Source: Brasenia schreberi
Taxonomy: Eukaryota > Streptophyta > Magnoliopsida > Nymphaeales > Cabombaceae
DNA length: 64,000 bases
NCBI GenBank assembly: GCA_036023115.1
Contig: JAYKKT010000073.1
Span: forward strand, 18,957,001 to 19,021,000
Direction of reading: 5' to 3'
Position 1 is the first letter of the stretch. Each line of letters begins with the position of its first letter. Both the position numbers and the translations under genes were made by a program. The notes under the pieces were generated by a model, which saw nothing but the letters and a program-made list of their open reading frames with translations, was not told the DNA's origin and did no database searches. Shown here in pieces: positions 1-11,560 of the stretch.

Positions 1-578
1 ATTCTTTCATGTCTTCTAAATTGAGCTTGGAATATGAAGTGGCATCGGACGTTATTGGAGAACTTTCCTTTTGCTTTTAGCTAGAGGCCCTTGTTCTGAA
101 AACTGAACCACATATATTCAATCTTTCATATAGCACAGAAAATCTGAACCACATATGTTCAACCTTTCATAAAACTGACGAATGAAGATGCTCGCATTTT
201 ACATCATCAAAACTTGTGTGGTTAGGAATTTGAAGGTTTCACCTATTGTGATGCTAAATCTCTAAGGAAATAGGTGTTGTAAATCGCGGAAAACATAAGA
301 ACTCATGCTTTGGTTCCCTATTTTCTGTTTGGTGAGCAAATGAAGACAAAGAATGTACGACATGGAAAGCCATGATATGTAGAGATGCATTTAAGCTAGT
401 TCTGGTGGTATACTTCCAAAATGAGCCAGACCTGTTCGCATGACTTTCATTTGGGATCGGTGTATCTAAAGGAGTCCTATTATCGCCTGGAGGCCATCTT
501 CTTCCTTTGGAGAAGCTAAAGATTTAACAGTCAGTCATCTCTACCGCTGGTGAGACCAATTTCTTCTTTTTCATGCAG

Positions 579-1022
579 GAAAGAGAGATAGCATCTGCAG
601 CAGAGAAGCTGGCAGAGTGCCAGGAAACCATCTTTCTCCTTGGGAGACAACTCAAAGCAATGCGTCCTCCTGCAGAGAATCCAGGCTCGCATATTAATGA
701 CAAACATCGAGAAAATGGAGCCTTTTTTGAAGATGAAATGGATGTTTCTGAACTCAATGAAACACATGGCACTCATGAACCCAAGCCTGCTAATATGGGA
801 CATGGAGATTCAGTCATTCCCCAAACTGAATGTGTATCCAGCATAGAGTCATGTAATGCCCGATTGAGTACATCTGATGCGGAGATCAGCCCTATTTTGA
901 GGTCACCAATCAGCTCCAAACGCCAGAAATATAGACCACCATCCCCGTCATCATTCCCAACCCCCGAGAAACAGTCACGTGGTATTAGCAGATTTTTTTC
1001 TAGAGGGAAAACCAGCATGTAG
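579..1022 (+). CDS. Filament-like plant protein, last exon (partial gene)
   Basis: Last coding exon of a filament-like plant protein (FPP, DUF869), a plant-specific long coiled-coil family linked to cortical microtubules and wall deposition. The exon opens after a pyrimidine-rich acceptor (TTTTTCATGCAG ending at 578). Its first residues read EREIASAAEKLAECQETI, then FLLGRQLKAMRP, the conserved end of the family's C-terminal coiled coil. A Ser/Pro-rich tail with basic patches follows, ending in RGISRFFSRGKTSM and a TAG stop at 1020-1022. An ATG at 573 lies inside the intron and is not a start. Earlier exons, which hold most of the coiled coil, lie to the left of the window; 1-578 looks like intron. 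Recognition is by sequence memory of the family; the exact paralogue is not determined. Confidence 0.85.
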   Translation, partial: EREIASAAEKLAECQETIFLLGRQLKAMRPPAENPGSHINDKHRENGAFFEDEMDVSELNETHGTHEPKPANMGHGDSVIPQTECVSSIESCNARLSTSDAEISPILRSPISSKRQKYRPPSPSSFPTPEKQSRGISRFFSRGKTSM

Positions 1023-3895
1023 CATCCCCAAACTTTCTCTGAATTTCAAGTCGGAGAAAACTAATCTAACCTATTTATTTGAAATCCTTTACACGTATAA
1101 GATAGTGCTTCTACTGAATGGTTGCACACCGATAAGAATCGCCTGCAAAGAACTCTTGTCCATTCAGAAGTGGATCACCTGGCGGATCTCTTCAATCGAG
1201 TTCTTGAAACTGTTTTCTTACCTGAAGCATGTTTAAAGTTATGGTGAAACCTTTTATCCCATTCCGAAATTGAGAGGAAACTGGAGGCAGATCCTTACGG
1301 GGCCCAGTCTGGCCTAGAGGAGGTATGTTGTCTATCTGCATTTGGATTGCTATAACAGTATCGTTGTGGAATCGATCCATTTATGTTTGAGAAGAGAAAG
1401 ATGGAGTTGTATATACATGTTTGATTGTAGAGCTGCGGTTTTATTTTTTTATCTGTTTTTTCTTTTGAAACGAGTGAATTGATGGCAATGATCAATGAGA
1501 AATCTTTTGTTATATATAAAGGACACTTAGATCCTTTAAAAGTTTCCGATTTTTTGACGGGCGGTTTCTTTGACATGTTGTAAGACATTGGACACCTTGG
1601 TATTGATTACTATCCTTATAAAGTTTGACAGCATTGCTTTGTAAAGAGCGAAACCTTCACTGTTTGATTTAAATGCAATCTCATTTTCGAATCTGAATTC
1701 ATGATGACTGTAAGAAATTGACGCTGATGCATTTCTTCTCCATGGCTACTGATCTGCTACGTTTTCCTAAATGTGAGTAATATTTTGCATTCCTAACTAA
1801 TGAGTAACATTTCATATGGATGGTACCTTTGTTACTGCAAGTGTCTATTGAAATGTCCCTTCAGTATATCAGGTTGTTTGTGTTCAGTCCACTAAACTTA
1901 ATGAGTTGACCTAGTTAAAGCCAAGTAGCTGACTGCTAAAACTGGTTCTTGGCTCGCCTTGGCTCACGCAGGCTTGTTTGTCTTAGCGACTTGCCAAAAT
2001 GTTTCTGGTGGATATACATGCAGTCGAATTGTCAACTTTCAATTTTATGATAAAAGATCGTGAGTTAACCCACAAGTTGAAGGTCACAAGTTCGATACTC
2101 AGGGCAGTGCATCAGTTTCCGGCCTTCCTATTTTACCCAAAAAAATTGTGTTCAAATCTTTTTATGTCTGCCTAATGTAACCTATGGTTTGTCTCAGCTC
2201 ATCGTCGGCTCAGTCAAATAACTCAACATGGCTTCATTTGTGGTGTCACATGCACACATGAAATGTGATGGCTGCTTCCAACGATTACTATGTTCTGCAT
2301 TTCACTACGAATTGAAAGAGTTATATAGAGGCCTCTGAACTAATCATGCCTCTGCGTGCACCCGGATGCATACTGCTGAGCTCACTCTGGCTCAACCCCA
2401 CCACCCCCAATGCACTTGTGTTGCTCCCGCAGCTTTGCTCACTGGGTGCGAGTCACCCAAGACGTGAGCTATTACAGTGAGTGACAGTAGCAGCAGGGAG
2501 CTGAGGAGCAAGGCAGTAGATCAGATCGAACAATGGCCCGGACACAGTTAGAATAGCAAACTTGAAACGCGGAGTCCTGGAGGCTGCCAATCAAGGGGTT
2601 GCCGGCCAATGGCATTCTCATATGCGGCCGGCAGTTGAGGAACTGTGTTACACCCTATAGGGCAACCATGGATGAGGAGATCTGTCAGGATAATCCTTAA
2701 GAAAGGCAGACCAGCCAAAGCATCACAAACATGCGTGTGTGTCTGTGTTGCACGCCGTAGTTCTAAACCAAATTAAGGACTACTTTCTTATTTTAATGTG
2801 GCTAAGTTTCATCTCGAGAAAGGAAATAGTGGAAGCGGTTCAGCATTTGTGGTAAAGGATTCTGAATAACTTTTAAAATATAAACCTACTGATTATAGCA
2901 TCATTGAATTTATTATCAGATAATATATCGCCAAAACCATGTTTTAAGAATAACATAATGCTGAAAGTTTTTTCTTTCCAATGATCTTAATGCCATATAC
3001 CACAAATTAGAGACCACAAAACAATAATCATCATGCATAAATCAGCCATTGAGATCACCATGTGTGCTGGATAACATAGTTTTCTGTCTTGACAAGGGCC
3101 ATTCATCTGTGTGTGTGTGTGTGTCTGTGCTCTCTCTCTCTCACACACGGGGAGAGAGAGAGAGAGAGCAGGCATGTGGGTTCACAGTGCTTTTCAATCA
3201 TAGACGATATCGAGCTGTAATGGGGCTAACTATCACATGATATCATCATTTCTTAGCTGCACCCGCACTCGAAATTAAAGTTCCAAAGGTCACGAAAAGA
3301 AGCGAAAAAGAAAGTATTCATGCCCATGTACTTGATGGTTTAAGAGATATAATAGCGTAGCATGATTTCACATTATTTGCTGTCATTTTATTCAATTTTC
3401 TGCAACCGCTGGCTGCCACAATGCATCATGCTGGCTACGTCTATACATAAGCCCATTGTTTTCAAAGATTTAATATCTTGTACACCTAAGGTGTCATTAT
3501 TGTAAGTTTAGTAACATATTACTCTCTAATTGGGATTGAGTCTTAAGATAGGATGCTAACCGTATATCCTTGGAAATGCTCAACTAAGTGATTGATATTA
3601 TGAGGCCGCAATAGAGAAATTAGGTTGTTCTCTCAAATCAAATATTTTATAGGATATGGATGCATGACAACTAATGTATCACTCCTAAAGATCATACTAT
3701 AACCTTTATTATGTTGTTACCAATAGACATTTTTACACCCAAGTTTCAAGTTCAAGACATATGTTCACTTAGTTCATGTATGGGTAATATTGGATAACTT
3801 AGGTAACGGTTGAAACCCAATTATACCATTATTGAAAGCAGAATATGATGATTGATTTAGAAAGATATTTTACACTTTTGGACTTTGTGAGGGAT
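1023..3895. other. 3' UTR and intergenic DNA
   Basis: The first few hundred bases are probably the 3' UTR of the filament-like protein gene. Beyond this I see a SINE-like tract near 2040-2145, a GC-richer stretch at 2330-2700 with no convincing open frame, and a compound (GT)n/(CT)n/(GA)n microsatellite at 3111-3168. No gene is supported. Confidence 0.5.
2040..2145 (+). repeat. tRNA-derived SINE-like copy
   Basis: Short repeat with a polymerase III B-box-like segment (AAGTTCGATACTCAGG near 2090) preceded by a degraded GTGAGTTAACCCAC segment. The same arrangement recurs in both orientations through the window (for example 9005, 17020, 43075, 50940), which marks it as a dispersed SINE family. 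Ends are approximate. Confidence 0.5.
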
Positions 3896-4722
3896 TGTTA
3901 GAATTAATACTAATTAATTATTGGGTTAATTAAACTCATGTGTATTAATTGTATTTAGTTTTTGTTAAGTATTCCTATATATTCATTTGATGTATCTTTG
4001 ATATATATATATATATATGTGAGAGACTTATGCATGTGAAGACGAAGAGACAATGTTTAATCCCATATTGAACGAAGAGAGAAACCTATGTCCTTTTATA
4101 TAGTTGGTAGCTTTTGAACCTTAGTTCAATGAGCTTGGGGAGGACATGCTAGACTACATAGCCAAACTTGAGTTTGGGAATTGTCTTTGGTGTATCTTTT
4201 TATACAAAAAAGTTTTGATTTAACTATCAAATGGATGTACGCGAGAACGATTATGAGACGAATAAGTACGTTGGTTGGATTGGATCTGGGATCCGTGATC
4301 CACCGCATGTTCTATAAAATGGGATTAGGACTTCTCTAATCCACACTTAATCACATTGCACTCTCACTCTTCCCGCGCCTTGTGACTTTTCCTTGCTCCC
4401 CCTTCTATTTTCCAGCTAAGGCGACTGAGGTGGCAGTCAAGGACAACTCGAGCAAGGTATATGCTTCCTTTATGTGTGTTTTATCCTAGGAGGAAAGTGT
4501 AAATGCCCTTACGTACTCAGTAGCTGGATGGTGACTTCTCTATGGTAAGTCCACAAGGACAACTTTTACAAATAAGTCTTCTTATTATGCTTCTTATTTT
4601 CTTGTTTTTGGTACGGTTTGATTATGGCTTTATTTGGATCGGCAACTGTTATTGATTTAGACATGTTTACGGTTGTTACATATTGATTATTTATTCATGT
4701 AATCCTATGGTTGCTTCCAACA
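3896..4722 (+). mobile_element. Candidate Copia-type LTR (solo or 3' LTR)
   Basis: The segment opens with TGTTAGAA at 3896 and closes with TTCCAACA at 4722, which is the short inverted TG...CA terminus of Copia LTRs. It contains a promoter-like TCTATAAAATGG near 4310 followed by a CT-rich stretch. The bases just before it (GTGAGGGAT) resemble the purine tract and junction preceding Copia 3' LTRs, so it may be the 3' LTR of a decayed element. No second LTR, reverse transcriptase or primer-binding site is seen, and the 5-bp flanks do not match. The call rests on termini and composition only. Confidence 0.45.
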
Positions 4723-4729
4723 CACACAC

Positions 4730-4734
<5 letters not shown>

Positions 4735-4797
<63 letters not shown>

Positions 4798-4798
4798 A
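4735..4798. repeat. (GA)n microsatellite
   Basis: A pure GA dinucleotide run of about 60 bp next to the end of the candidate LTR. Confidence 0.95.
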
Positions 4799-4880
4799 GG
4801 GTTGGAGTTCCACAAGAGAATTTTCGGTTCTCATGGACCATCAATTTCATGCAACTTGTTAAAAAATCTACCTTGCTCCT

Positions 4881-5160
4881 AAACTAGAATCACTCGATCA
4901 TATGAATGTTAGGTACTAATAATTTCTTGAAAATCTTAAATGCTATGCATATACCCTAAGAAAAACAATTTGGCTCGAAATTAATAATTTAAATACCATA
5001 TGAATATTAGGCACTAATAATTTAAACTAGAATCACTCGATCATACGAAAAGTAGATACTAATAATTTCTTGAAACTCTTAAATGGTATGCATATACCCT
5101 AAGAAAAACAATCAAGTGATTGGCTGAAAATTAATAATTTAAATGCCAAATTGTTAATCA
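4881..5160. repeat. 143-bp imperfect direct repeat, two copies
   Basis: The phrase beginning AAACTAGAATCACTCGATCA occurs at 4881 and again at 5024. Both copies continue through ACTAATAATTTCTTGAAA, ATGCATATACCCTAAGAAAA and ATTAATAATTTAAA. The copies differ at several positions, so the duplication is not recent. No coding content. Confidence 0.75.
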
Positions 5161-6132
5161 TTTATCTGCCAATCACTAAAATTTGAGAAGATCGCGCCCT
5201 GCATCCTCTGTTTTCTAATGTTAAGCCAGCTCAATTATAACGGTAGAAACTATACACCTATATCTAATTTAACCACAAAGACACCTTACACATCCGTGCG
5301 AGCAGATGTGTATCGCCATATATTGAAATGAAGATACTTCGAAAACTGATCGAATATAAAAATACAATAGTTCAAATTCCCTCATTTACATGAAGATGTT
5401 GTAACTTATTATTATTTAGTTTTATACGTTTTGTTTTGACTTAATCTACATTCTAATGGACATTTTCTATTACATATGCTTTTTTTCTCTTAATTGCTTT
5501 TAATATGCATACTTTTCCAAGGTAAAGGATAGATACAAAGGCAAATTTGTGAATTTTTCTCAGGTATGAAATAGATACAACACACATTCAAACATACGTC
5601 TGTGTATTTGAATATCTATACCCATATCTATCTTTGTACAAGCACACATACACACACGCAGACTCTCTCTTTCTCACACATATACACACGCACACATATA
5701 TTTAAATTGGGAAGATGAACCCATGTGAGTGAGATTGCATGACAACCACCAAGCATTTGGAAGAGAGCTGTATACATTGTCAGCCATGTTCTTTAGCTAA
5801 TGGAGTTGATCGGATGGTGCAACCGCTCATTTCTCTGTAAAATTTCTATGGAGAGAATGCTATTGCTGTTTATTGCCGGTGGATCACCACCAGTACGCCA
5901 AGTACATGAGCAAAATGTCTCCTTTTCTCTTTAGTTTCTTTACAGCTTAGACGTTATGGTCCACTATGCCAGGACCATACTCGAGTTTCATTAATGCATT
6001 CATTCGTTCTTTCTTTTGAGAAATCTTCTGCATGATATGAAAACTACCATTGTCACTAAAAGCTTTTCGGAATAATGTCTTTGCTTAGCACCAAACCTAA
6101 AGTCTTGTTTTTATCCTGCACTCGACGAAAAC
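5161..6132. other. Intergenic DNA
   Basis: AT-rich sequence with scattered CA-rich microsatellite (about 5640-5700). I see no open frame, RNA gene or transposon terminus that I can support. Confidence 0.5.
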
Positions 6133-6140
6133 GACCTAAC

Positions 6141-6443
6141 TAGACATGGCTGGCTCGGGTTAGATCTCTTGGAACTAGGAACCTGAACCAAACCAAGACT
6201 TGGCGGGTTCTGATTTAAGTCCTAAACCATTCGGAACTAGAAAAAATCATTAAAATTTTTGAAATTTAAAGAAAATGAAAAAATGAAACCAACCAGTTCC
6301 AGTTTCATGAAAGGTGGAACCAGAACATTACTGGGTGGTCCTCATTTTCGGGTTTGGTTTGATCGGTTTTGGTTCCAGCTAGTTCCTGGCCCAGTTCAGT
6401 TCTGATTGGAACCACTGGACTGGTTCCAAACTGGCGATGTCTA
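6141..6443. mobile_element. hAT-type MITE, 303 bp, with 8-bp target duplication
   Basis: Flanked by a perfect 8-bp direct repeat GACCTAAC (6133-6140 and 6444-6451), the size used by hAT transposases. The ends are inverted: TAGACATGGCTGG on the left and, read from the right end inward, TAGACATCGCCAGTTTGG. The interior is rich in GGTTCC/GGAACC phrases and a short AT-rich core. It has no coding capacity. Related sequence recurs near 39560-40017 and 43345-43655. Confidence 0.75.
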
Positions 6444-6451
6444 GACCTAAC

Positions 6452-8057
6452 ATGTATAATATAAAGTTCTTTCAACGGCAAAAGGTCCAAGCGTGCACCT
6501 TAGGTACTGAATAATGGAACCGTGCTGGACACAATTGAGCACAGCTGGTTGAGTGATTGAGAGAGCACTTGATGCATAGATCAGTCGCTTGCACATAATA
6601 TTCCATTTGCTTCCTCTAGAAGAGAATGCATTGATACCAAGCAAGCAAGAGAGAATAAAAAATAGGGCGCATGCACACACAGGTATTCCTACAAGGTACT
6701 GGCGTGGGTATGGCATGCCTTATCTGGATGTGGGTTGATTTTGTGTTGGAGCCAGGATGTTACCTGGCCCAAAAAGCTGTGGTGAGACCTGAAACAAACA
6801 CGAAAATTGGATGTGCATGTTGGTTGTGGAGGGCATGGGATGATAAGCCTACGCTCGGAATTGGGGATGTGCACAAGAGTTATATGTATTATAGAGAGGG
6901 AGAGAGAGAGAGGAGTGTTGTCCATCTGCACTCTTAAACATCTCTGCCGTTCGATCAACATCAACTTCTTTCCTGCAGTTGGTGAGTTTGATTTCCGAAG
7001 GATGCACGTGTGTGTTGCGTCTGTGGCTTTGGCCTCCTTTTGTAACAAAAAAAAACACAAAATATAACAAATAAAAGACGTTGAGCGCAATCCATGGCGA
7101 AATTTTGTATTTAAACTGAGATACAAATCAAGCGAGTGGTACCAAATGAATACATACTCGCATATTTAATTGTACCTCACCGATAAATAATGACGGTCAT
7201 TGTCGTATCAGACGCTCCTCCATAGAGGGTTTCAATATGCGTATAATGTGATACACTACTCTTTCTTTATTTTATAAAATTAAAACTTAAATTAGAAGAA
7301 AAACAAAACAATATTAAAATCAGGAAAAGAAATCAAAAATATCATATGGTACAACTCAAAACATCATCCCACATAGGGGTGTTCAACCGTGAGAGCTAGG
7401 ATTTGGTTCGGCGCTAGAGGTTTGGTTTGATTATTTAGGAACTAGAATTGATAGTTTGATTCACGGTTTTAGGGCTAGAACCAAATAGTGAGAATCGAAC
7501 CAAACTACATGCATGATGAATGGCTTTAGTCCCGTTGAAACATGATGAAATATGCATGGAGCAATACAAAAGAGATTGAAAGGGTGCCGGACAAGACACC
7601 ATTTCTCGACCTTTTGAATAAGATTTAGTGTAGTATCTATATGTGGTCATTGGCCATACGCTATTAAATTAATTTCTTTTCTTTGTGGAAGGAGGGAGTC
7701 ACAGACAGTAACTTATGACCTGATCTCTCAACTGTGCCTTGTATGTTGCACTACATTAAGAATCGTGGTTCAGAACCGGATCAAATCGAAACCATCGGTT
7801 CAGTTCTAATTATACCATGTTTTTGGTTCACTTCTCAAAATATCAAGAACCGCCAGTAGGGGAACCGAACAGATCCCACAGGTACTTATACGCATGGTTG
7901 TTTTTTATGAGTTCGTTGTTTCAAAGTCAAAATTCATTAAGAAGAATGGCTTAACATTCAAGTCAACTCATCAAGTTGACTCGATGACGTCAATGTCAAA
8001 ACTGTTACGAGGAATATTCTTTAGCCCACTATGGCGTCCTATCTTCGTGGGAAATTT
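6452..8057. other. Intergenic DNA with degraded GGTTC-rich repeats
   Basis: Contains a GA microsatellite (about 6895-6915) and two degraded relatives of the GGTTCC-rich MITE family (about 7380-7505 and 7755-7880), rich in GGTTC/GAACC phrases but without clear ends. Open frames on both strands around 6670-7126 are overlapping, low-complexity and not credible as genes. Confidence 0.45.
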
Positions 8058-8066
8058 CTATAAATA
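8058..8066 (+). promoter_or_regulatory. TATA box of the 8153 SAUR gene
   Basis: CTATAAATA lies about 90 bp before the ATG at 8153, a normal plant spacing that would give a leader of about 60 nt. Confidence 0.6.
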
Positions 8067-8152
8067 TCCATATATTACCTGTATTTCATTATCATTTGTT
8101 CTTCACTTGGCGTTGAGTTGAGCTCCCTTTCCCTTCCTCAGGTGGCAAAGCC

Positions 8153-8572
8153 ATGGGACGCGTCTTCCCCAAGCACTGCAAGCTAATCAACTCATCTTTC
8201 TTCCTCGGGAAGAAATGGGTTCAGTTCTGCCGGCTCGCCGCCGGTGACTTCTCGGAAGAAGTTGACGTACCGAACGGACACTTTGCAGTCTACGTAGGCC
8301 ATCACCGGCTTCGGCACATCGTGCCCCTTTGGTACCTCGAGCAGCCGATCTTCCGTCAGCTTCTTCAGATGGCAGCGGAGGAGTTCGGGTTCGAGCAACG
8401 CATGGGCCTCTGCATTCCTTGCGACGAGGCACTCTTCGATTCCCTTGCCTCGTTGTTCGAAAGGAATTCAAAGAGGACTTCACTGGGATACCGGAAAGCT
8501 CCGAGTTTAACTTTTAGACTGTGGATGAAATTGCACAACAAAAGTTCTGTTAAGAGCAACTTTATGATTTAA
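8153..8572 (+). CDS. SAUR family protein (small auxin-up RNA), 139 aa
   Basis: Intronless SAUR-family gene. Family members are small short-lived proteins; several are known to restrain PP2C.D phosphatases so that plasma-membrane H+-ATPases stay active during cell expansion. The SAUR core is clear: VPNGHFAVYVG at residues 39-49, then IVPLWYLEQPIFRQLL, AAEEFGFEQRMG and GLCIPCDE at 85-92. The ATG at 8153 is the first in frame and follows a TATA box at 8058. The tail after about residue 103 is basic and longer than in compact SAURs (usually 90-110 residues). Codons are GC-rich in the core and become AT-rich near the end, so the last 30 residues may be read-through of an ancestral stop. No function specific to this member can be read from sequence. 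Confidence 0.9.
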   Translation: MGRVFPKHCKLINSSFFLGKKWVQFCRLAAGDFSEEVDVPNGHFAVYVGHHRLRHIVPLWYLEQPIFRQLLQMAAEEFGFEQRMGLCIPCDEALFDSLASLFERNSKRTSLGYRKAPSLTFRLWMKLHNKSSVKSNFMI

Positions 8573-10242
8573 TGATAATAGAAGAAACGACATTTTTGAA
8601 GTTTTTGGATGAAATTCGACATATATAATTTTAGTTTGAAGCCAATACCAATGTAGAAGATCAGTATCAATAAGCCATCAAAAGTTAGGGGTGGCAAGTT
8701 TGTGTTTCTCGTGTTCGTGTCTGTATCGAAAACATGTTAAGCTGAGTATTACTTGTTCAGTTTTCATGTAATATAGGTAGACACATTACTGGTGGGTTAT
8801 TCTCATGGTTTTTGTCACAAACGGCAAGAGCAAACAAATACCACCCAATGTGTAAACCCACATATGTTTTGAATACTGTCCATGTTCGTGTTTGTGCTTT
8901 TTTCTTTTTCGATAAGGAAAAAACAGATATTTAATGAGTCTGAAGAGTAGAATTGAAGGCAGTATGGGGACCGAATTGAGTGAAGAAAATAATGGCTATT
9001 AACAAATCAATCAACAACTCACCTAACAAGTGGGTCTAACGAGTTGAAGGTCACGAGTTCGATATGCAGGGCATGCATCTGGCTTCACCCTCAATTATTT
9101 GTTACAAGAAATGTTGACGATGGCAAAGCTATCGATTGGATTTTGAATAACTTTTGAGTTGAGATATTTCTGCAATTTGGTTATTTTACGATGAAAATTA
9201 TAGAAGTAATTTGGGGGGATCATAATTTCAGGTATTCTTGTGTCCGCAAACGCTAGTCAATGGAGCTATATTTAGAAGGTGATCTGGACACATGAGGAGG
9301 AGGCTAGATTCTCGGGTTCTAGTTTGAAGGTGGGAGAAATTCAATGGTGAAGACTTAAAAAAGGGAGACAAAGGACTCAAAAGTATGGGATGAATACAGT
9401 AAAATATGGCTTAAGATCGAGCAGAATGGGTCGACTAAGAATCCTTTTAGCTGACCTTATGGGAGAAGCCTGGTTGGCCAAAACGAATTATAGAATATTC
9501 AAAGAATTTGAGATTGGTTTGGCCATTCAATAAGTTGATCATTCACAACTGGCTGCAAACAAGTAGGGTTGTGAAGGGCTCACAGACCTTGTGTTTTTGT
9601 TTTCTTGATTATTGGCCAAAATTCAAAGCCAATGAGTAGATATTCCCTCTCACTCTCACACACACACACACAAGCATATACACAAATTAGGTCCACTGGA
9701 TAATACCTCAATTGTACATGGTTGCTTCTTTTTGAAAGAATATTGTGATTTAGTGCTGGATGGCAATGAAGAGGTGTGTACCATGATATTGAGATACTAG
9801 CAGCCTTTAGGCTTGTCTACAAGACATGCCATGTTACTTGGACATGCTGTGTGGGTCAGGGTCCCATCTTCTTCTTCGCTTGAGAATATATAGCCCTTGA
9901 GCGTATCACCGACCACTCTGACCTAATAAGAACGGACCCGCACCCACCCAGTGGCCCTGCAGCCTTGTGCAGGGCCCATGTCCGAGGCCACTTGGTTCTT
10001 CAAACATTTGGTTACCTTTAGTTTTATGGTACTTGCTTGTTTGAAAGATTATTGAACATAAGTATATGGAATTGACCCATTAAGGTTAGATGCATATACG
10101 CCAACTCAGAAGAGGATTTAAATGAATGTGTGGTGTATAGGATCAAAAGGTGACCACCATTCATATCAATGTCTGCCGCCCCATTGACAATCACTTCACT
10201 GTAATTTTCTTTGGATAATTAATCATCAACATTCTTATCTTA
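8573..10242. other. Intergenic DNA
   Basis: Holds a SINE-like copy near 9005-9110 and a short (CA)n tract at 9656-9672. Nothing else can be supported. Confidence 0.5.
9005..9110 (+). repeat. tRNA-derived SINE-like copy
   Basis: A-box-like AACTCACCTAACAAGTGGG followed by B-box-like GGTCACGAGTTCGATATGC. Same family as the copy at 2040 and the reverse-strand copies at 17020, 19230, 43075, 47885 and 50940. Ends approximate. Confidence 0.55.
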
Positions 10243-10640
10243 TATAGTTCTGAGTATTCGATAGTTGATCATCAACATGTACCACAGATGTTCGTAGTAG
10301 AAACAAATTGTCACACAAGAAAATATGATATACACAATAAAATTATTAGAAATGAATTGTGAGTAACACCCATAGATTATAAAATTAGAAAAAATCATTT
10401 AAGATGGTTTGAACACATAGAAAGACAATCAAAGAAAGCTTCAACAAGAAGTAATGAAAAACTATATTGTAAAATTATTAAAAAACAAAAAGATCACAAA
10501 AGTATTGAAAGGAAACAATAAAGAATGATCTAACTTTTACTGAGTTAACGGTTAACATGTCCCGTGATCATACTTTATGAAAACAAAGAATCCACTTAGC
10601 CAACCCCATCTAGTATAGAAAAATGTTTAGTTGATATATT
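10243..10640 (+). mobile_element. 5'-truncated RTE LINE fragment
   Basis: Aligns by eye to the 3' part of the full-length RTE at 12399-15669: phrases such as ATCAACATGTAC, TTTAAGATGGTTTGAACA, AACAATAAAGAATGATCTA and AGAATCCACTTAGCCAACCCC appear in the same order. It is strongly diverged, with stops in every frame, and its (TTG)n tail is degraded. It is an old inactive copy. Confidence 0.7.
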
Positions 10641-11083
10641 AAAGGAGATGGTCTTCTTACCCAAAGCTCTAATTATATCATGGTGTTCTCTTTCTGACTT
10701 TGCATTCGAACAATTCACTGTTGTTATAAGCAGAAAGAATTGCGCTTTCATGACCCTTATGCACTCATCTTTGGAATCTTTACATGGATCTGAAATTATC
10801 CAATGTTATGCGGAGAGAGAGTGAGTGAGAAGGGAGTGTCCATGCATAAGTCCAGACTTGCAGTATGACTTCTCAATGTCGGGTCGAAATATGAGCCTAT
10901 TCTAATCCAACTTCCTGATTAGAATCCTTAAGTCCAGACTTGCACTCCATGGATCAGGACTTTCACATGGAATCAGTTCATACCTGGATCCAAAAGTCAT
11001 CAGAGTCGGTTTACATCTAATTTCATGGTAAAAGTGCCTGCTTTCATTTGAAAAAGAAAAAGAAAACATACTGCTGCTGCTGC

Positions 11084-11252
11084 TACTAAAAGAGGTAGAG
11101 GATGACCACAAAAGTATTGGAAAAAAACAATAAAGAATGATCTAGTTTATTATGAGTTAACTCCTAACGTGGTACATGATAGGGCGCTATATGGAAACAA
11201 AGAATGCACGTAGCCGACCCGTCTAGTATGGGAAAAGACTTAGTTGTTGTTG
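11084..11252 (+). mobile_element. RTE 3'-end stub with 15-bp target duplication
   Basis: A 169-bp 5'-truncated RTE copy starting within AAAAGAGGTAGAGGATGACC and ending TTAGTTGTTGTTG. It is flanked by the direct repeat TACTGCTGCTGCTGC at 11069-11083 and 11253-11267. The stub carries only the last part of the reverse-transcriptase ORF and the 3' UTR. Confidence 0.8.
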
Positions 11253-11383
11253 TACTGCTGCTGCTGCCACATAAATTTGAAATCCAGATTCCACCCTACC
11301 ACATACTTATTCTCTGATGAGTTTGAGACTGAAACACCAGAAATAGAGTTAGTATTCATCGTTATGCAGTAGGTGCTGGAATA

Positions 11384-11552
11384 TAGTGGCGGATCCAGAA
11401 ACTTGTTTTGGGTGGGGCAGACTTCAGATTCGGATGGGACAGGCATTAAAAGTTTTCAATTTCTTTTCAAATTTCGACACATAAATGCAAATTTTCAGAA
11501 TTTCGGATGGAGCAGCAGACCCTCAACCTGCCACAATGTAGATCCGCCACTG
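11384..11552. mobile_element. hAT-type MITE, 169 bp, with perfect 8-bp target duplication
   Basis: Flanked by CTGGAATA at 11376-11383 and 11553-11560. The ends are inverted: TAGTGGCGGATCCAG on the left and, read inward from the right, CAGTGGCGGATCTAC. This GTGGCGGATC terminus is a common hAT terminus in plants. It is non-coding. Confidence 0.85.
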
Positions 11553-11560
11553 CTGGAATA

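Noticed and set aside
1..578. Upstream exon of the filament-like protein gene, from a short open stretch near 13-80
   Set aside because: The stretch ends in a stop, lacks splice sites in phase and does not match the family; treated as intron.
6689..7126. 145-codon minus-strand frame and overlapping plus-strand frames
   Set aside because: Frames overlap on both strands, span a GA microsatellite and show no domain or gene structure.
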